A stretch of DNA of 64,000 bases from Vibrio galatheae (GCF_000967545.1 NZ_JXXV01000018.1:302895-366894); one strand, 5' to 3'. Shown: positions 45,801 to 56,840, numbered from the stretch's first letter. The notes: a model not told the origin generated them from the sequence alone. Numbers and translations are program-made.

Positions 45801-48800
45801 TTACTGTACTATGAGGTTCTGATCATCGATCATTTTCTGCAGTATTTCAGCTTCACTACTTAGACTAGGCGCCAGATCGTTGAGACTGACATCAGCAATC
45901 ACAACCGACTGCTGCACATTACTTCCATCAGGCTTGATATCGAGCACAACATCACTACCACTTTCACTAATATCGATCTGTAATGCCGCAGACGCACCAT
46001 CTGTCACTCCGTTCAAAATTGCACTTAAATCAATAGAGTCACTATCAGCGCTGTACTCAAAACTGCTAATGGTGTCGGTACCTGTCGTTTGGCCGATAAC
46101 AAAGAGATCGTTGACTCCGTTGGTACCTGACAGATTGGTTGAAACGTCGCTCGGTGCTTGCAGGCTTACATCAATGACCTGCGCCACGCCACTGGCCGAA
46201 TCACTTCCTATCGTTGATATCGGTTCAATAGAAAGTTGGAAATCAACTGCACCATCATAACCCCCGACGATAGCCAAGTCCGCCACATCATCCATGTCCA
46301 CGCTGTACTTGCCATTTTGCAATGTACCTGCATTTAAGACCAAACCACTTGGCAAACCCGATATAATCACTCTGCCCGTTTCGTTACTGGCTGGATTGAT
46401 TAACTCAATATTGAGGCCGAGCGGAATGTTGCCATCAGCGTCTGCGGTGATGGTATCGTAGTCAAGTGTCAATGTTGGAGGATCGGGCTCTGGTGTGATT
46501 GTCAATGTTAAGCTCTCCGTCGTGGCATCGCCCGTATCACTTTCTAAATTTCCTAGCACTATGGCTTGGTCAAAGCTGGATATCGAAATGGTGACATCAA
46601 ATTCACCAAACGCATCACCAGGGAAAAACGTGACTTGATCTATTTCGCTTGCTTTTACTTGCACGCTAGCAACGGCTCGTCCGTCACCAGTGCTTAAAAA
46701 AACGGAAGTTTGCAAGCCGACACGAATTCGATCTAAACCAATGAGGGCAGTCGCGTCAGAGCTTGGCTCGATAATGAAGGTAAACAGCAAATACTCGTCA
46801 CTGTTAGTTTCAAAGCTAGTAGCGTTTAAGGTGATATTAACGCCATCATTTTCACTGCCGTTCAGTGTGTCGGGCAAATCAACCAGCTCAACACGGTCGC
46901 CGACAGGAAGAACACCGACGGTAAACTCTGAACTGGTAAAGTTCACATCGCTGTTTTCAAGCTCTTGCGTGGTCGCTTCCAATGACAAAGGTATATCACC
47001 ACTAAAATCCAAAGGTGGACGGAGATAAACATCCGCTAAACGCGTCGGATCTAGCTGCCATTCGTAAGTATCCTTGCCATTGAAACTGCCGCCGTCTCCT
47101 CCATTGTTTGCGGCCAGCTCATAGCTATCGCCTACTTTGTAGACAATCACTGCGCCTTCTGGGACACCTGTGATACTCAAGGACAAGCTCTCAGAGCCGT
47201 CTTGGTCAATCAGTGACGCACTCATTGCACCTAAGGAGATATAATTGTCTTCACTGCCCAATACATTCTGCGTGACTAAGTTAGCTTCATCGGCAACAGG
47301 TTCGATATGAATCGTCACCGTGGTTGTTTTGTCTTGGGTATCTGTTTCTGCTATCCCAGTCGCCTGATCGGTAATATTGGCGGTGAAAGTCATGACTACG
47401 TCACCACTGTAATGTGCTGGAGGCACGAGCGAGACTTCGTTTAAACGGCTTGGATCTATGATACTCCATGTCCCATCGCCGTTATCTTGCAGAACGTCAA
47501 CAGGTCCCGATAATGTCGCCCCCGAGGTTACCGTTACCATCAACGAGTTGACGGTTTCTTTACCTGTCGATTCTGTACCCTCACCCTCTATCAACTGCCC
47601 GGTTTCAATACTGTCACCTAACACCAACGACAAGTCTAAATTGGTCACCGCATCTTCTTGAATAGTGTCTATATCAACTTCAACCGCGATATCATCGACG
47701 ACAGGGGTGATTTGAATCGTGATTGTTTGTTCCGTGGTCACTGACGTACCATTACACCCCGAAGTCTCAATGGTTTCGACTGTAAAGATCAAGGTACCCG
47801 CAAAGTCTTCATCTACCCCCGTCAGGACTAAACTGTCCAACGCGGAAGCAGTAATCGAGTAACCAATGACATTCCCTAAACGGTCGTATTCCGCCGTGAC
47901 GCCACTGCCTTGAATTTCGACCCCTTCAGGTAGTGAATCTGCGGGAATATAAAATGACAATATATTGTCTGGATCGCTCGCAACATCGCTATTAAGCAAA
48001 CCGGAAAGGTCTATTTCATCACCTTCAGGTTGTTTAATATCACCCGACTGTACATTACCTGGAGTACCAACTGGATCACAGCCTCCGCCACCACCGTCAT
48101 TTCCCGTGACCTGAAATTGAAAACTCGTATCAATGAAACGATCGTCGCTACCATCGAGGACCCTAGCTCGCACTACGATATCGAGCACGGGTGTATCTTG
48201 CGTACTAGATAGCGTTGCGCCATTTAAAATTTGCGTGACACTTTCTTGGAAGGTATCACTGGTTAATCCTGAAGCGGGGATAAGCCAATTACCATCGCCA
48301 TCTTGGCTAGCGCCATTGGGATGATCAACGATAAGCGTGTAACCATCTGGAACGACGATAATGATGTAATCCAGATATTCAGAACCATCGAGATCTTCAT
48401 CAACAAATATCACAGAGTCAGAAATGTCTACGGGCGAACCGTCAGTACTGCTGTAAAGCTCTCCAGAACTTTCTAACCGTGTATCTAACTCCACTTTCGC
48501 GCTAACATTTACGCTTAGTGTACCATCAATCCAGCTTTCAGTTGTTGCGAGAGTCTCGGAGGTATCTGTTACCTGATAGCGTATTCCAACATTAAATACA
48601 CCACTTAGATCTTCACTTGCTAGTACGCTTAGCCGTCCACTGGCAAGTAAACTATCGAGTGTTGGGGAAGTGGCATCAAGCAATGTACTTAAATCTAACC
48701 CTGTACCTAAATCAATCTCAACACCATCAAAGTAGAGTGTAAGCTCAGCATCTAGGCTGGTGATCATATAACCAGTTAATGCCTCGCTTCCATCTTGGTC

Positions 48801-51800
48801 TGCATCAACCGAAGGCTCAAGTGAGAGTGATATCAGCCTATCTTCAATACCTTGAGTGGCGATCACTTGGCCATCCACTTGGTCTACCTGAGGCAACACT
48901 TCGATTTCAACCGTCATTGGGTATTCACCTGAATCCCCATCCGGCTCCGTTGAAATTGCTATGACAGATAAGGTGAGCTGACCACTAAAATCTGCAACTG
49001 GTTTAAGGTATAAGGTACTTAAGTCTGCATTACTCACCTGATACACAGGGCCAGTGATGTCGTCGATGGAAGCAATCGTTAGAGTCACAGGGTTGCCTGA
49101 AGCATCAACAAGTTGGGTCCCGTCTGGAATATCTGTCAGCAGGATATTAATTTCTTCCGATGCGTCATCATCTGTCGTCTGAACAAGAAAGTCGAGAGCG
49201 ATTAGTTGGTCTTCTAAAACATCACTTTGGTTACTGATCACTTTACTGTTGGCGTCATATTGCCAATGGCCTTCTCCACCATCAACAACCGTTGGCTCAT
49301 CAACCACACCTTTTAAGTAAATTTGGATCGTTTCGGTCGCACTTGAAGCTTGAGGATTACTCGGAATGAGTCCATCTTGCGTCGATTCAATGGATACTGC
49401 GGTCACATCAATAGACAAGGACTCGGTATACGAGCTGATGTCTTGCTTAGGAACCAAAGTAACGCTTCCCGCCGCCAGTGCATCGGATGTCACTGAATAT
49501 TGATTGTTACCTACATAGTCACCACCAGCCACCGACCAGCCATCAGGAACTTGGATGGTAATACGTAAACTTTCTGAGCCATCGGTGTCGGTTAAGCTCG
49601 ACAAAATGTAATCTTTTAAGTTGATCACATCATCTTCAAGCCCTTTGATGTCCTTAACTTCTAATGTTGGGGTATCGGCATCTGGACGGACATTAACGAC
49701 CACCTGTGAGGTAATTTCAGCGGTTTTATCACCACTGCTGGCAAAATTATTTCCATCTTCTATTGCAATCGCTTTGATATCAAAATTGAAGCTGCCAGCA
49801 ACATTATCGTCAGCCGTGATTTTCATCTGATCTAGCTGAGCTTGTGTGTACTGTTTTCCTTCGGTTATTGCCGTACCATTGAGGGTAACGGTTATCCCTG
49901 AGGGAATATTGGTGATTTCATACTTAAGCGCTTCTGAGCCATCTAAATCCACCAAGTTGGCCGTAATATCAAGACTTAAACTTTGATCCGCATCCTCAAT
50001 TGTGCTGTAGGTAAACTGCGACTGTCCCCACTCAGGGGTATCTGCAATCGGCAATACAGACACATCAAGACTTTCGGCGAGATCTCTTGGCACAGTATCT
50101 GTGCTGATCACAGCAGAAATGGCTAGGGAAATAGAGATGGTGGTGTCAGATTGATTTTCTGGCGGTAAGTAGGTCAAGGTACCGTTGGGAACCACTAAGC
50201 TTGGATTACTAGAATCAAGTTGACTTCCTGTTAGTGAAACTTTGCCATTCACAGCAGTCAAGAGGACTCCATCTAGGTAAATGCTACCACCTTGCAAAGA
50301 GGCTTCACTAATCGCGATTTCAGTCACTTGCTCTTGTTGGTCGATGTCCCCTGTCGACACTTCTATAGACAAAGTAACACTGTTGTCTTCCGTTGTTTCT
50401 GCATCAGCGACCCGGATAAAACCGTCGTTATCCCCTAAGACAAAACTCACGGTACTCGTCGCTTCATCGCCATCAAAATCTCTAACTACCATTTGTAATG
50501 CGTCGTTCAAAGCCGGATCAGCATCGACAGAGGCATTGGTCACCAGAGTGTAGCTTCCGTCTCGGTTGACTGTCAGTGAACCATAACTCTCTGAAGGGCT
50601 GTTCGGGTTGTACAACGCGATGGTATAAGATGGATTTGCATCGCTGAATAGATATTGCTCCGCGTTACCATCACCATCCACATCGTAAGAGACACTGACT
50701 AACTCACCGCCGTCAGCGCCCACTCGATCGAATACAGTGATCATGTTGCCTGACTGCGTATCACCTTCAACCAGATTTAGCGTCGAATCATAAGATGTCG
50801 GCACATCATCTGTCACATTGACCGTGTAATCTACCGATGCGGAAACATCACCATCCGCGTCAGTCGCCGTTAGGCCAAAGGTCAGTGCTAAGTTATTTTC
50901 CCCAAGACCAGTATCGTGGTCGAGTGGACGATACAGCTCAAACTCAACACTACCATCAAGATTAAAACGAATTTTAAAAACGTCATCCCCAGAAGCAGTG
51001 ATGCCGTAATACCAGCCATTCACGTCGACATCGTTCAAACTCACCGCAGAGCCACCACTGGTATAGCCTTGTCCATCAAATCCGTTGCGGTCAACATTTA
51101 ACGAGACAATATCATCTGAACCTTCAAGTAGAGTAATCGATGGCGTCACTGTTTCACTGCCAATGTCAAGGTTGCTGCTGGTTAGCTCATCTTCATCAAC
51201 CGAAATTGATCCAGCCACTTCAATGCGCGGATCCGCCCCATCATAGATGGTAATACTCGATTGCACGGTATTTTCGGTGCCGTCTGAATCTACGGTATAA
51301 ACGGGAACTGGAATATTTAGGCTTAGGTCATTGCCCGAGCCGATATGGTCTATCTGTTGATACAATTCTAAACGTACATCAACTGAAGCCGTTTCTCCTG
51401 AACCTAAAATAAAATCGCTAGGTAAACTCACGCTCAAAATTATCTGACCGTTTGCAATCACCGCATCATAGCTACCATCACCGTTGTCACGCCAAGTGAC
51501 TGCCTGCCCATTGTGGGTAATGGCATCACCATTGGAATCGAGTACCGCTTCACCAGTGCTTACTGCTAAACCCAAATAGACTAATGGGTCGAATGCCGCG
51601 CTGACGTTAAACGATACTTCTGCAGTCGCTTCAGCATCAATACCAGAAGCACGAGGTACCTCAGACAACTCTACATTGCCAGAGCCAATACTTGGCGCTC
51701 CACCATCATTCACAGAAATATCGAGAGTTAACTTGGTTTGGTCACCGTCTCTGTCTTGCGCCGTGACCACAATCGGAATCTGGCTGTTACCATCCAATTG

Positions 51801-54800
51801 ATCAAGCGCTTGGTGCAACTCAACCGTATAGGTTACGGTCGCATCCCCACCATAGATTGGCTGATCAAAATAAACGTTAAACACCAGTTCGTCTGGCTGC
51901 AACCGAGTATTTAGATCCTCGGTGTATGCAGAAAGGGAACCATCGCTGTTCAGAACATAGACTATGTCTCGGCCCCCACTACTTAATGCTGGCTGATCGG
52001 CCAAATCAAAAAATACCGAGTCTAGATAATCACTGCCAATTGATACCTCAAACGTACCGTTTTGAGACAATGGTGCCGCAGCCAGATCGCTCTCATTAAT
52101 AGTGACACTACTTGCATTCGACAGAGCCGGATCCTGTCCATCATGGATGATCCATTCAAATGTGCCTGGTAAAAGTGGTGTCCCATCAAGATCGGTACCC
52201 GAGATTGAAAGAGGGAGTACAATGGCGTCACTGGCTAGGAGATGAAGGATAGGCTGAGATTGGTCAAGCGTTACTGTTGCTGTTACATCATCGCCATTTG
52301 CCACCGCACTCAGTGTCAATGTAAAAATAGTGTCGCTTCCTGACGTCGCAGTAATGACTTTACCATCAGCACTCAATGTATAACTGATATCTGCTAAATC
52401 TAGCGTTGATTGCAATCCCATGGCATCAAGTAACGCTAACGTCCCACTATCAAACTCAAGTGTGGCTGGATCAGGATTATCTGAGCCTGCGTCCACGGCA
52501 AAAGTCGCACTTAAGGTTTGTACACCTTCGTCAAGACTTGCCTCCTGAGAAGCGTTACTGCCATTTTGGATGTCACCCGCCCCCCCATCTAGGATGCTTA
52601 TCTCAGCCGTCGCGGTACCAAAATCGCTGCTAGAATCACCAGCGATGTAGTTGATAGAGATTGTATGCTCTAAATTATGGTCCAGGTTTCGCGAAGCCTC
52701 AAACGTCCACTGACCGTTGGCAAAAACGGTCAACACACCATCACTGGTGGTGAAGCTGACCGGTTGACTACCAGTAATCGTTTTGGTCACACCATCCACT
52801 TCAACTTCTCGTACTAAGAGCTGGGTATCTAAGTCGATATCATTGTTGAGCAAGTTACCAGACGACGTTGTTCCTTCTGTCATGGTGTAATTTTCACCAA
52901 ACACTAATGGGTCGGAGTCTTTGACTGTAATAGGCAAGTGGGCAATGACCGTTTCCGTTGTCCCATCAGCGTCGGTTTGAACACCTTGTATCAGCAATGC
53001 AGTTTGGAGTGAATCTAACCCTGTCCCCTGATCAATTGCACGATAGAATGTGACACGAACTTCGCCATCAACGATCTGAGCGGCAAACACTAATTCATTC
53101 GAATTGTTACGGCCTTCTAAACTTTGGCTGTCTCCAGAGATAGAGACAGTGATACTACTGTTCTGGGAGGTAACGTTGTTTTCAAGTAAGCTTTGATCGG
53201 CGTAAAAGCCGAATTCAGCAAACTCAATATTGATGTCGGATGTTTTTTCCTGACTACCAAAAATCCCCACCACAGTCTCAGAAAAGGAGAGCGAGTCAGG
53301 CAGCACAATGGTTGGCATATCGTCAATAGCTTGGTTACCTATCGCGTTGAAGACCGACGCTTCAACTGTCCATGTTTGCCCGATATCTAACGCGGACGTA
53401 TCGATATCAGTGACAGACCAAGCACCGCTGCCATCCACCACGCCTTCAAAACTCAGTTCAAGTGTCCCGTCTGAAACAGTAATCGTCACCATTAAGCCAG
53501 CATCAACCCCAGTCGTCGTACCTTGCATGGTAGTCAGATTGCCTTGACGGAAATCTAAAACGCTAAATCCACTCAATGTATCGATGTCAATGGTTGGAAC
53601 GCTAGTATCAATGATTGTGCTGTTATCGGTATAGGTGGCGGGGTTACCAGCAATATCGACGGTACTTGCCGTGACAGTCACCGCACCGTCGACAAAACTG
53701 GACACATCAACGTTATCAACGCTCCACTGGCCACCGATGACGACGGTGTCAAATTCGAGTGTTGTGTTATTGCTATCGGTAATCACCACATGAACCGGTT
53801 GACCGTTTTCAACATTAGAGACGGCACCGCTAAAGGTCAGGCTTTGCTTTTCGGTGATATTAACAACATCATCACCACCATCTTCAACATTGGCAGTAAT
53901 AGACGCTAGGGTATCTTTGGTGATCGTATCTTGAGCAATTGCAGGGTTCCCAGCAATGTCGATAGTTTCAGCAATCACTGTCAGTGTGCCTTCGGCAAGA
54001 CTGCTAACATCTATCGCACTTATAGACCAGTTTCCGCCATCAACAACGGAGGCCAACTTAATTATCTGACCTAAACTATCAATGATTTGGACACTAATTG
54101 GCTGTCCATTTTGAACAAAACTTACACTACCAGACAGAGCACCATTGCTCACTTCAAATTGGTTATAGTACTCATCTCCGCCACCATCAAAATCAACGTC
54201 AATAGCTGCCAAAGTATCTTTGATTGTATCGTCCGTGGCGCTGACACTGTTGCCGAAGTTATCAGCAACCACCGCACTAACTTTTAAAGGGCCTTCGGCA
54301 AGAGAAGTTAAATTGACACCGCTAACCAAGTAAGCTTCATCATTGGTGATCGCTGAAGTGGTAACAGTATTACCATTGATATCAGTAATGGTGATATTGA
54401 CAATACGACCATCTCGTATATTAAGTGCTGTGCCTTTAATCACAACACCTGGTGATTCAAATCGGTTTTCGTATCCATCACCGCCATCAAGAATGTCCAC
54501 CGTCAGTTGTGCATTCTGATTTAAAATATCAAGAACTTCCGGCTCTGGTTGCTCATCATCATTAGCAAAGATATCGTCGGGTCGCGTGTCAAACCCCGCT
54601 TGAGCGAGCGTTTCTTGCAGAGTGGCTTGGACATAGTTAATAAAAGAGGCACTCTGGCTAGCTTGTTGATTGGCGCCAGCATAGGCTTCACCAGTGCGAT
54701 TATTGAACGTGTATTGAGTTAGCTCATCAACAATCTGCGCTAACTGCTCTTCTACAGCTTGCTCTTGCTCTGGTGTTAACACCACATCTTGATTGGAAAC

Positions 54801-54923
54801 CAATGGGGTTATCACCAACACATCGGGCTCTATTGTTGAATTCGCTTGAGCCTGCTCCCAGGTGCCGTCCGGCATGATTTGCCAAATTACATCACCAATC
54901 TCAATATACAGAATGGGGCGCAT
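45801..54923 (-). CDS. Giant repeat-containing biofilm adhesin (type I secreted, VCA0849-like)
   Basis: About 3040-residue protein, the largest in the window. The N-terminal about 130 residues are a non-repeat region. About 130-570 holds four or five Ig-like/Big modules opening with acidic VDILDGGDGYEN-type calcium motifs. About 570-1500 has large VCBS/T1SS-143-like modules. From about 1500 to 2900 is a series of modules each with an ED...DxDGSE calcium-type motif (for example TIEDADQSLSLDITANLVDL, GLEDDVINLKDYILSSLTDT). The C-terminal 120 residues carry a type I secretion target (GTNGVNDLFVIGQ, DSIDLSAIL). The ATG at 54923 fits AGGAGG better than the one three bases before. It needs calcium for stability and mediates attachment, by family. 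Confidence 0.93.
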   Translation of the reverse strand: MRPILYIEIGDVIWQIMPDGTWEQAQANSTIEPDVLVITPLVSNQDVVLTPEQEQAVEEQLAQIVDELTQYTFNNRTGEAYAGANQQASQSASFINYVQATLQETLAQAGFDTRPDDIFANDDEQPEPEVLDILNQNAQLTVDILDGGDGYENRFESPGVVIKGTALNIRDGRIVNITITDINGNTVTTSAITNDEAYLVSGVNLTSLAEGPLKVSAVVADNFGNSVSATDDTIKDTLAAIDVDFDGGGDEYYNQFEVSNGALSGSVSFVQNGQPISVQIIDSLGQIIKLASVVDGGNWSISAIDVSSLAEGTLTVIAETIDIAGNPAIAQDTITKDTLASITANVEDGGDDVVNITEKQSLTFSGAVSNVENGQPVHVVITDSNNTTLEFDTVVIGGQWSVDNVDVSSFVDGAVTVTASTVDIAGNPATYTDNSTIIDTSVPTIDIDTLSGFSVLDFRQGNLTTMQGTTTGVDAGLMVTITVSDGTLELSFEGVVDGSGAWSVTDIDTSALDIGQTWTVEASVFNAIGNQAIDDMPTIVLPDSLSFSETVVGIFGSQEKTSDINIEFAEFGFYADQSLLENNVTSQNSSITVSISGDSQSLEGRNNSNELVFAAQIVDGEVRVTFYRAIDQGTGLDSLQTALLIQGVQTDADGTTETVIAHLPITVKDSDPLVFGENYTMTEGTTSSGNLLNNDIDLDTQLLVREVEVDGVTKTITGSQPVSFTTSDGVLTVFANGQWTFEASRNLDHNLEHTISINYIAGDSSSDFGTATAEISILDGGAGDIQNGSNASQEASLDEGVQTLSATFAVDAGSDNPDPATLEFDSGTLALLDAMGLQSTLDLADISYTLSADGKVITATSGSDTIFTLTLSAVANGDDVTATVTLDQSQPILHLLASDAIVLPLSISGTDLDGTPLLPGTFEWIIHDGQDPALSNASSVTINESDLAAAPLSQNGTFEVSIGSDYLDSVFFDLADQPALSSGGRDIVYVLNSDGSLSAYTEDLNTRLQPDELVFNVYFDQPIYGGDATVTYTVELHQALDQLDGNSQIPIVVTAQDRDGDQTKLTLDISVNDGGAPSIGSGNVELSEVPRASGIDAEATAEVSFNVSAAFDPLVYLGLAVSTGEAVLDSNGDAITHNGQAVTWRDNGDGSYDAVIANGQIILSVSLPSDFILGSGETASVDVRLELYQQIDHIGSGNDLSLNIPVPVYTVDSDGTENTVQSSITIYDGADPRIEVAGSISVDEDELTSSNLDIGSETVTPSITLLEGSDDIVSLNVDRNGFDGQGYTSGGSAVSLNDVDVNGWYYGITASGDDVFKIRFNLDGSVEFELYRPLDHDTGLGENNLALTFGLTATDADGDVSASVDYTVNVTDDVPTSYDSTLNLVEGDTQSGNMITVFDRVGADGGELVSVSYDVDGDGNAEQYLFSDANPSYTIALYNPNSPSESYGSLTVNRDGSYTLVTNASVDADPALNDALQMVVRDFDGDEATSTVSFVLGDNDGFIRVADAETTEDNSVTLSIEVSTGDIDQQEQVTEIAISEASLQGGSIYLDGVLLTAVNGKVSLTGSQLDSSNPSLVVPNGTLTYLPPENQSDTTISISLAISAVISTDTVPRDLAESLDVSVLPIADTPEWGQSQFTYSTIEDADQSLSLDITANLVDLDGSEALKYEITNIPSGITVTLNGTAITEGKQYTQAQLDQMKITADDNVAGSFNFDIKAIAIEDGNNFASSGDKTAEITSQVVVNVRPDADTPTLEVKDIKGLEDDVINLKDYILSSLTDTDGSESLRITIQVPDGWSVAGGDYVGNNQYSVTSDALAAGSVTLVPKQDISSYTESLSIDVTAVSIESTQDGLIPSNPQASSATETIQIYLKGVVDEPTVVDGGEGHWQYDANSKVISNQSDVLEDQLIALDFLVQTTDDDASEEINILLTDIPDGTQLVDASGNPVTLTIASIDDITGPVYQVSNADLSTLYLKPVADFSGQLTLSVIAISTEPDGDSGEYPMTVEIEVLPQVDQVDGQVIATQGIEDRLISLSLEPSVDADQDGSEALTGYMITSLDAELTLYFDGVEIDLGTGLDLSTLLDATSPTLDSLLASGRLSVLASEDLSGVFNVGIRYQVTDTSETLATTESWIDGTLSVNVSAKVELDTRLESSGELYSSTDGSPVDISDSVIFVDEDLDGSEYLDYIIIVVPDGYTLIVDHPNGASQDGDGNWLIPASGLTSDTFQESVTQILNGATLSSTQDTPVLDIVVRARVLDGSDDRFIDTSFQFQVTGNDGGGGGCDPVGTPGNVQSGDIKQPEGDEIDLSGLLNSDVASDPDNILSFYIPADSLPEGVEIQGSGVTAEYDRLGNVIGYSITASALDSLVLTGVDEDFAGTLIFTVETIETSGCNGTSVTTEQTITIQITPVVDDIAVEVDIDTIQEDAVTNLDLSLVLGDSIETGQLIEGEGTESTGKETVNSLMVTVTSGATLSGPVDVLQDNGDGTWSIIDPSRLNEVSLVPPAHYSGDVVMTFTANITDQATGIAETDTQDKTTTVTIHIEPVADEANLVTQNVLGSEDNYISLGAMSASLIDQDGSESLSLSITGVPEGAVIVYKVGDSYELAANNGGDGGSFNGKDTYEWQLDPTRLADVYLRPPLDFSGDIPLSLEATTQELENSDVNFTSSEFTVGVLPVGDRVELVDLPDTLNGSENDGVNITLNATSFETNSDEYLLFTFIIEPSSDATALIGLDRIRVGLQTSVFLSTGDGRAVASVQVKASEIDQVTFFPGDAFGEFDVTISISSFDQAIVLGNLESDTGDATTESLTLTITPEPDPPTLTLDYDTITADADGNIPLGLNIELINPASNETGRVIISGLPSGLVLNAGTLQNGKYSVDMDDVADLAIVGGYDGAVDFQLSIEPISTIGSDSASGVAQVIDVSLQAPSDVSTNLSGTNGVNDLFVIGQTTGTDTISSFEYSADSDSIDLSAILNGVTDGASAALQIDISESGSDVVLDIKPDGSNVQQSVVIADVSLNDLAPSLSSEAEILQKMIDDQNLIVQ

Positions 54924-55526
54924 CATTCCTCCTAATAACCGCTTAGCCTAACTATAGAGTTGCCAATACCAATAGAAGCTATCACACAACAACATACGCA
55001 TCACTATTTATAACACTCAATAGTCACTCGCTACACACATTAGGCTGATTTTTTTTACATTTCTCACTTTGGCAATCTAACTACTATTGCCAATTCATTG
55101 CCTTCCTTATTACCTCCAAGTTGTGTGCTCTTACATTAAGTATACATCACCTGTAATTTTGCAACGCAATTCATAAATATCACTCCACTGCACGCCTAGT
55201 TGTCAGAACAAAGAGACTCACGCGCATAACCAACCGCTTGTATGTCATTGAGGATCACTTTATTAAAATATGCACCTTCACGCCTAAAAGTGAATAAAGC
55301 CTTATTTATTAAATGCCTACAAGTATTTTGTTACAAAATAAATCAAATGGATAATTAAATAGAACTCACTGGTTATTAAGTTGTTAATTAGCATAAAATT
55401 CTAGTGATCTATATCACACATGAAGTTCTACTCCATTATTTTGATTTTTTATTTATCAATCTGCCTGCTAACCTCCTGCTCGCCTTGAAGTGAACTCAAG
55501 GTGCATAACTATAAGGAGTGTTCACT
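54924..55526. other. Gap between the adhesin operon and the symporter
   Basis: About 600 bases with no gene. It holds the promoter of the giant adhesin operon on the left and the symporter promoter on the right. An inverted pair TTCAC (55277-55281)/GTGAA (55290-55294) may be a regulator site. The right part has the CRP-like site listed below. The region is AT-rich. Confidence 0.5.
55403..55418. promoter_or_regulatory. CRP-like site upstream of the symporter
   Basis: AGTGATCTATATCACA matches TGTGAnnnnnnTCACA at nine of ten fixed positions. It lies about 110 bases before the symporter start, a usual position for activation. Confidence 0.6.
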
Positions 55527-56831
55527 ATGAATACCAAGAAACCGATGTCGTTAACCAGCCGTGTAATTTTAGGTATGGTTGCAGGTATCTTGACCGGATT
55601 TGCGATTCGCAGTCTTTTTGCTGACAACGGATTTGTCGATGCATACATTGTTAATGGATTATTTGAAGTCGGCGGCCAGATCTTCGTCGCTAGCTTGAAA
55701 ATGCTTGTTGTCCCACTGGTGTTCGTCTCATTGGTGTGTGGTACAAGCTCACTAAAAGATCTTTCAACTTTAGGTCGAATGGGGGGCAAAACCCTTGCGT
55801 TCTACATAGCGACCACGGCGGTTGCGATCACTCTTGCCCTGACGATGGGCTATCTTTTCCAGCCAGGTGCAGGCGCTGACCTAACCGCAGCGAGCTCATT
55901 CAGCTCGGCTGAAGCCCCATCTTTAGGCCAAGTGATCATAGGGATGTTCCCAACCAATCCAATCAGTGCGATGGCTGAAGGCAAAACACTGCAGGTCATT
56001 GTGTTTGCGGTACTGTTCGGTGTCGCTATCAGTGCGGCAGGTAAGCCGGGCGAACGCATAGCAGGATTCTTTAGCGATCTTAACGAAGTGATCATGAAAT
56101 TGGTGGCTATTTTGATGAACTTGGCGCCATATGGTGTGTTCTTCTTGATGGCGAAGCTATTCACTGGCTTAGGTTTGAGTGCAATTGTAAATCTAGCAGA
56201 ATACTTCTTGGTGCTAGCCGGGACTTTACTGCTGCACGGATTGGTGACTTACAGCTTGATGCTCAAAGGCTTTACAGGTCTTAGCCCGATTACTTTCTTG
56301 AAGAAAATGGAAGATGCCGTCATGTTCGCATTCTCTACCGCTTCTTCTAATGCAACCATCCCGGTGACAATGGAAACGGCGAAAAACCGTATGGGTGTTG
56401 ATAACCGAGTATCATCATTTACTGTGCCACTGGGTGCGACGGTAAATATGGACGGCACCGCAATCATGCAGGGTGTTGCGACAGCGTTTATTGCTCAGGC
56501 ATTCAACATTGACCTAACCATGGGTGATTACCTAATGGTGATCATGACAGCGACCTTAGCATCCATTGGTACCGCTGGTGTGCCTGGCGTGGGTCTAGTC
56601 ATGCTGGCTATGGTGCTTAACCAAGTCGGATTACCACTAGAGGGCATCGCACTGATCATGGGAGTTGACCGCTTACTCGATATGATTCGCACAGCAGTGA
56701 ACATCACTGGTGACAGTGCAGTAACGGTCATCGTAGCTAAATCAGAAGGTGCGTTGGATGAAGCACGCTTCAACGATCCAATGGCGGGCGTGAAAGAAGA
56801 GCAAGTTCATTTAAAACATTCTCAAGCTTAA
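55527..56831 (+). CDS. Dicarboxylate/amino acid:cation symporter (DAACS family)
   Basis: Protein of about 434 residues with the GltP/DctA fold. The conserved TASSNATIPVT serine-rich hairpin and the GATVNMDGTAIMQGV motif (NMDGT) are present. I chose the ATG at 55527, because AAGGAG lies eight bases before it. It couples uptake of glutamate/aspartate or C4-dicarboxylates to sodium or protons; the exact substrate is not fixed by sequence. A CRP-like site suggests catabolite control. Confidence 0.95.
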   Translation: MNTKKPMSLTSRVILGMVAGILTGFAIRSLFADNGFVDAYIVNGLFEVGGQIFVASLKMLVVPLVFVSLVCGTSSLKDLSTLGRMGGKTLAFYIATTAVAITLALTMGYLFQPGAGADLTAASSFSSAEAPSLGQVIIGMFPTNPISAMAEGKTLQVIVFAVLFGVAISAAGKPGERIAGFFSDLNEVIMKLVAILMNLAPYGVFFLMAKLFTGLGLSAIVNLAEYFLVLAGTLLLHGLVTYSLMLKGFTGLSPITFLKKMEDAVMFAFSTASSNATIPVTMETAKNRMGVDNRVSSFTVPLGATVNMDGTAIMQGVATAFIAQAFNIDLTMGDYLMVIMTATLASIGTAGVPGVGLVMLAMVLNQVGLPLEGIALIMGVDRLLDMIRTAVNITGDSAVTVIVAKSEGALDEARFNDPMAGVKEEQVHLKHSQA

Positions 56832-56840
56832 CTGCTGCTA

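Noticed and set aside
45801..54923. Classical RTX nonapeptide repeats in the giant adhesin.
   Set aside because: No GGxGxDxxx series is visible; the calcium-type motifs are in Ig-like and VCBS-like modules, and the C-terminus is the variant secretion signal.
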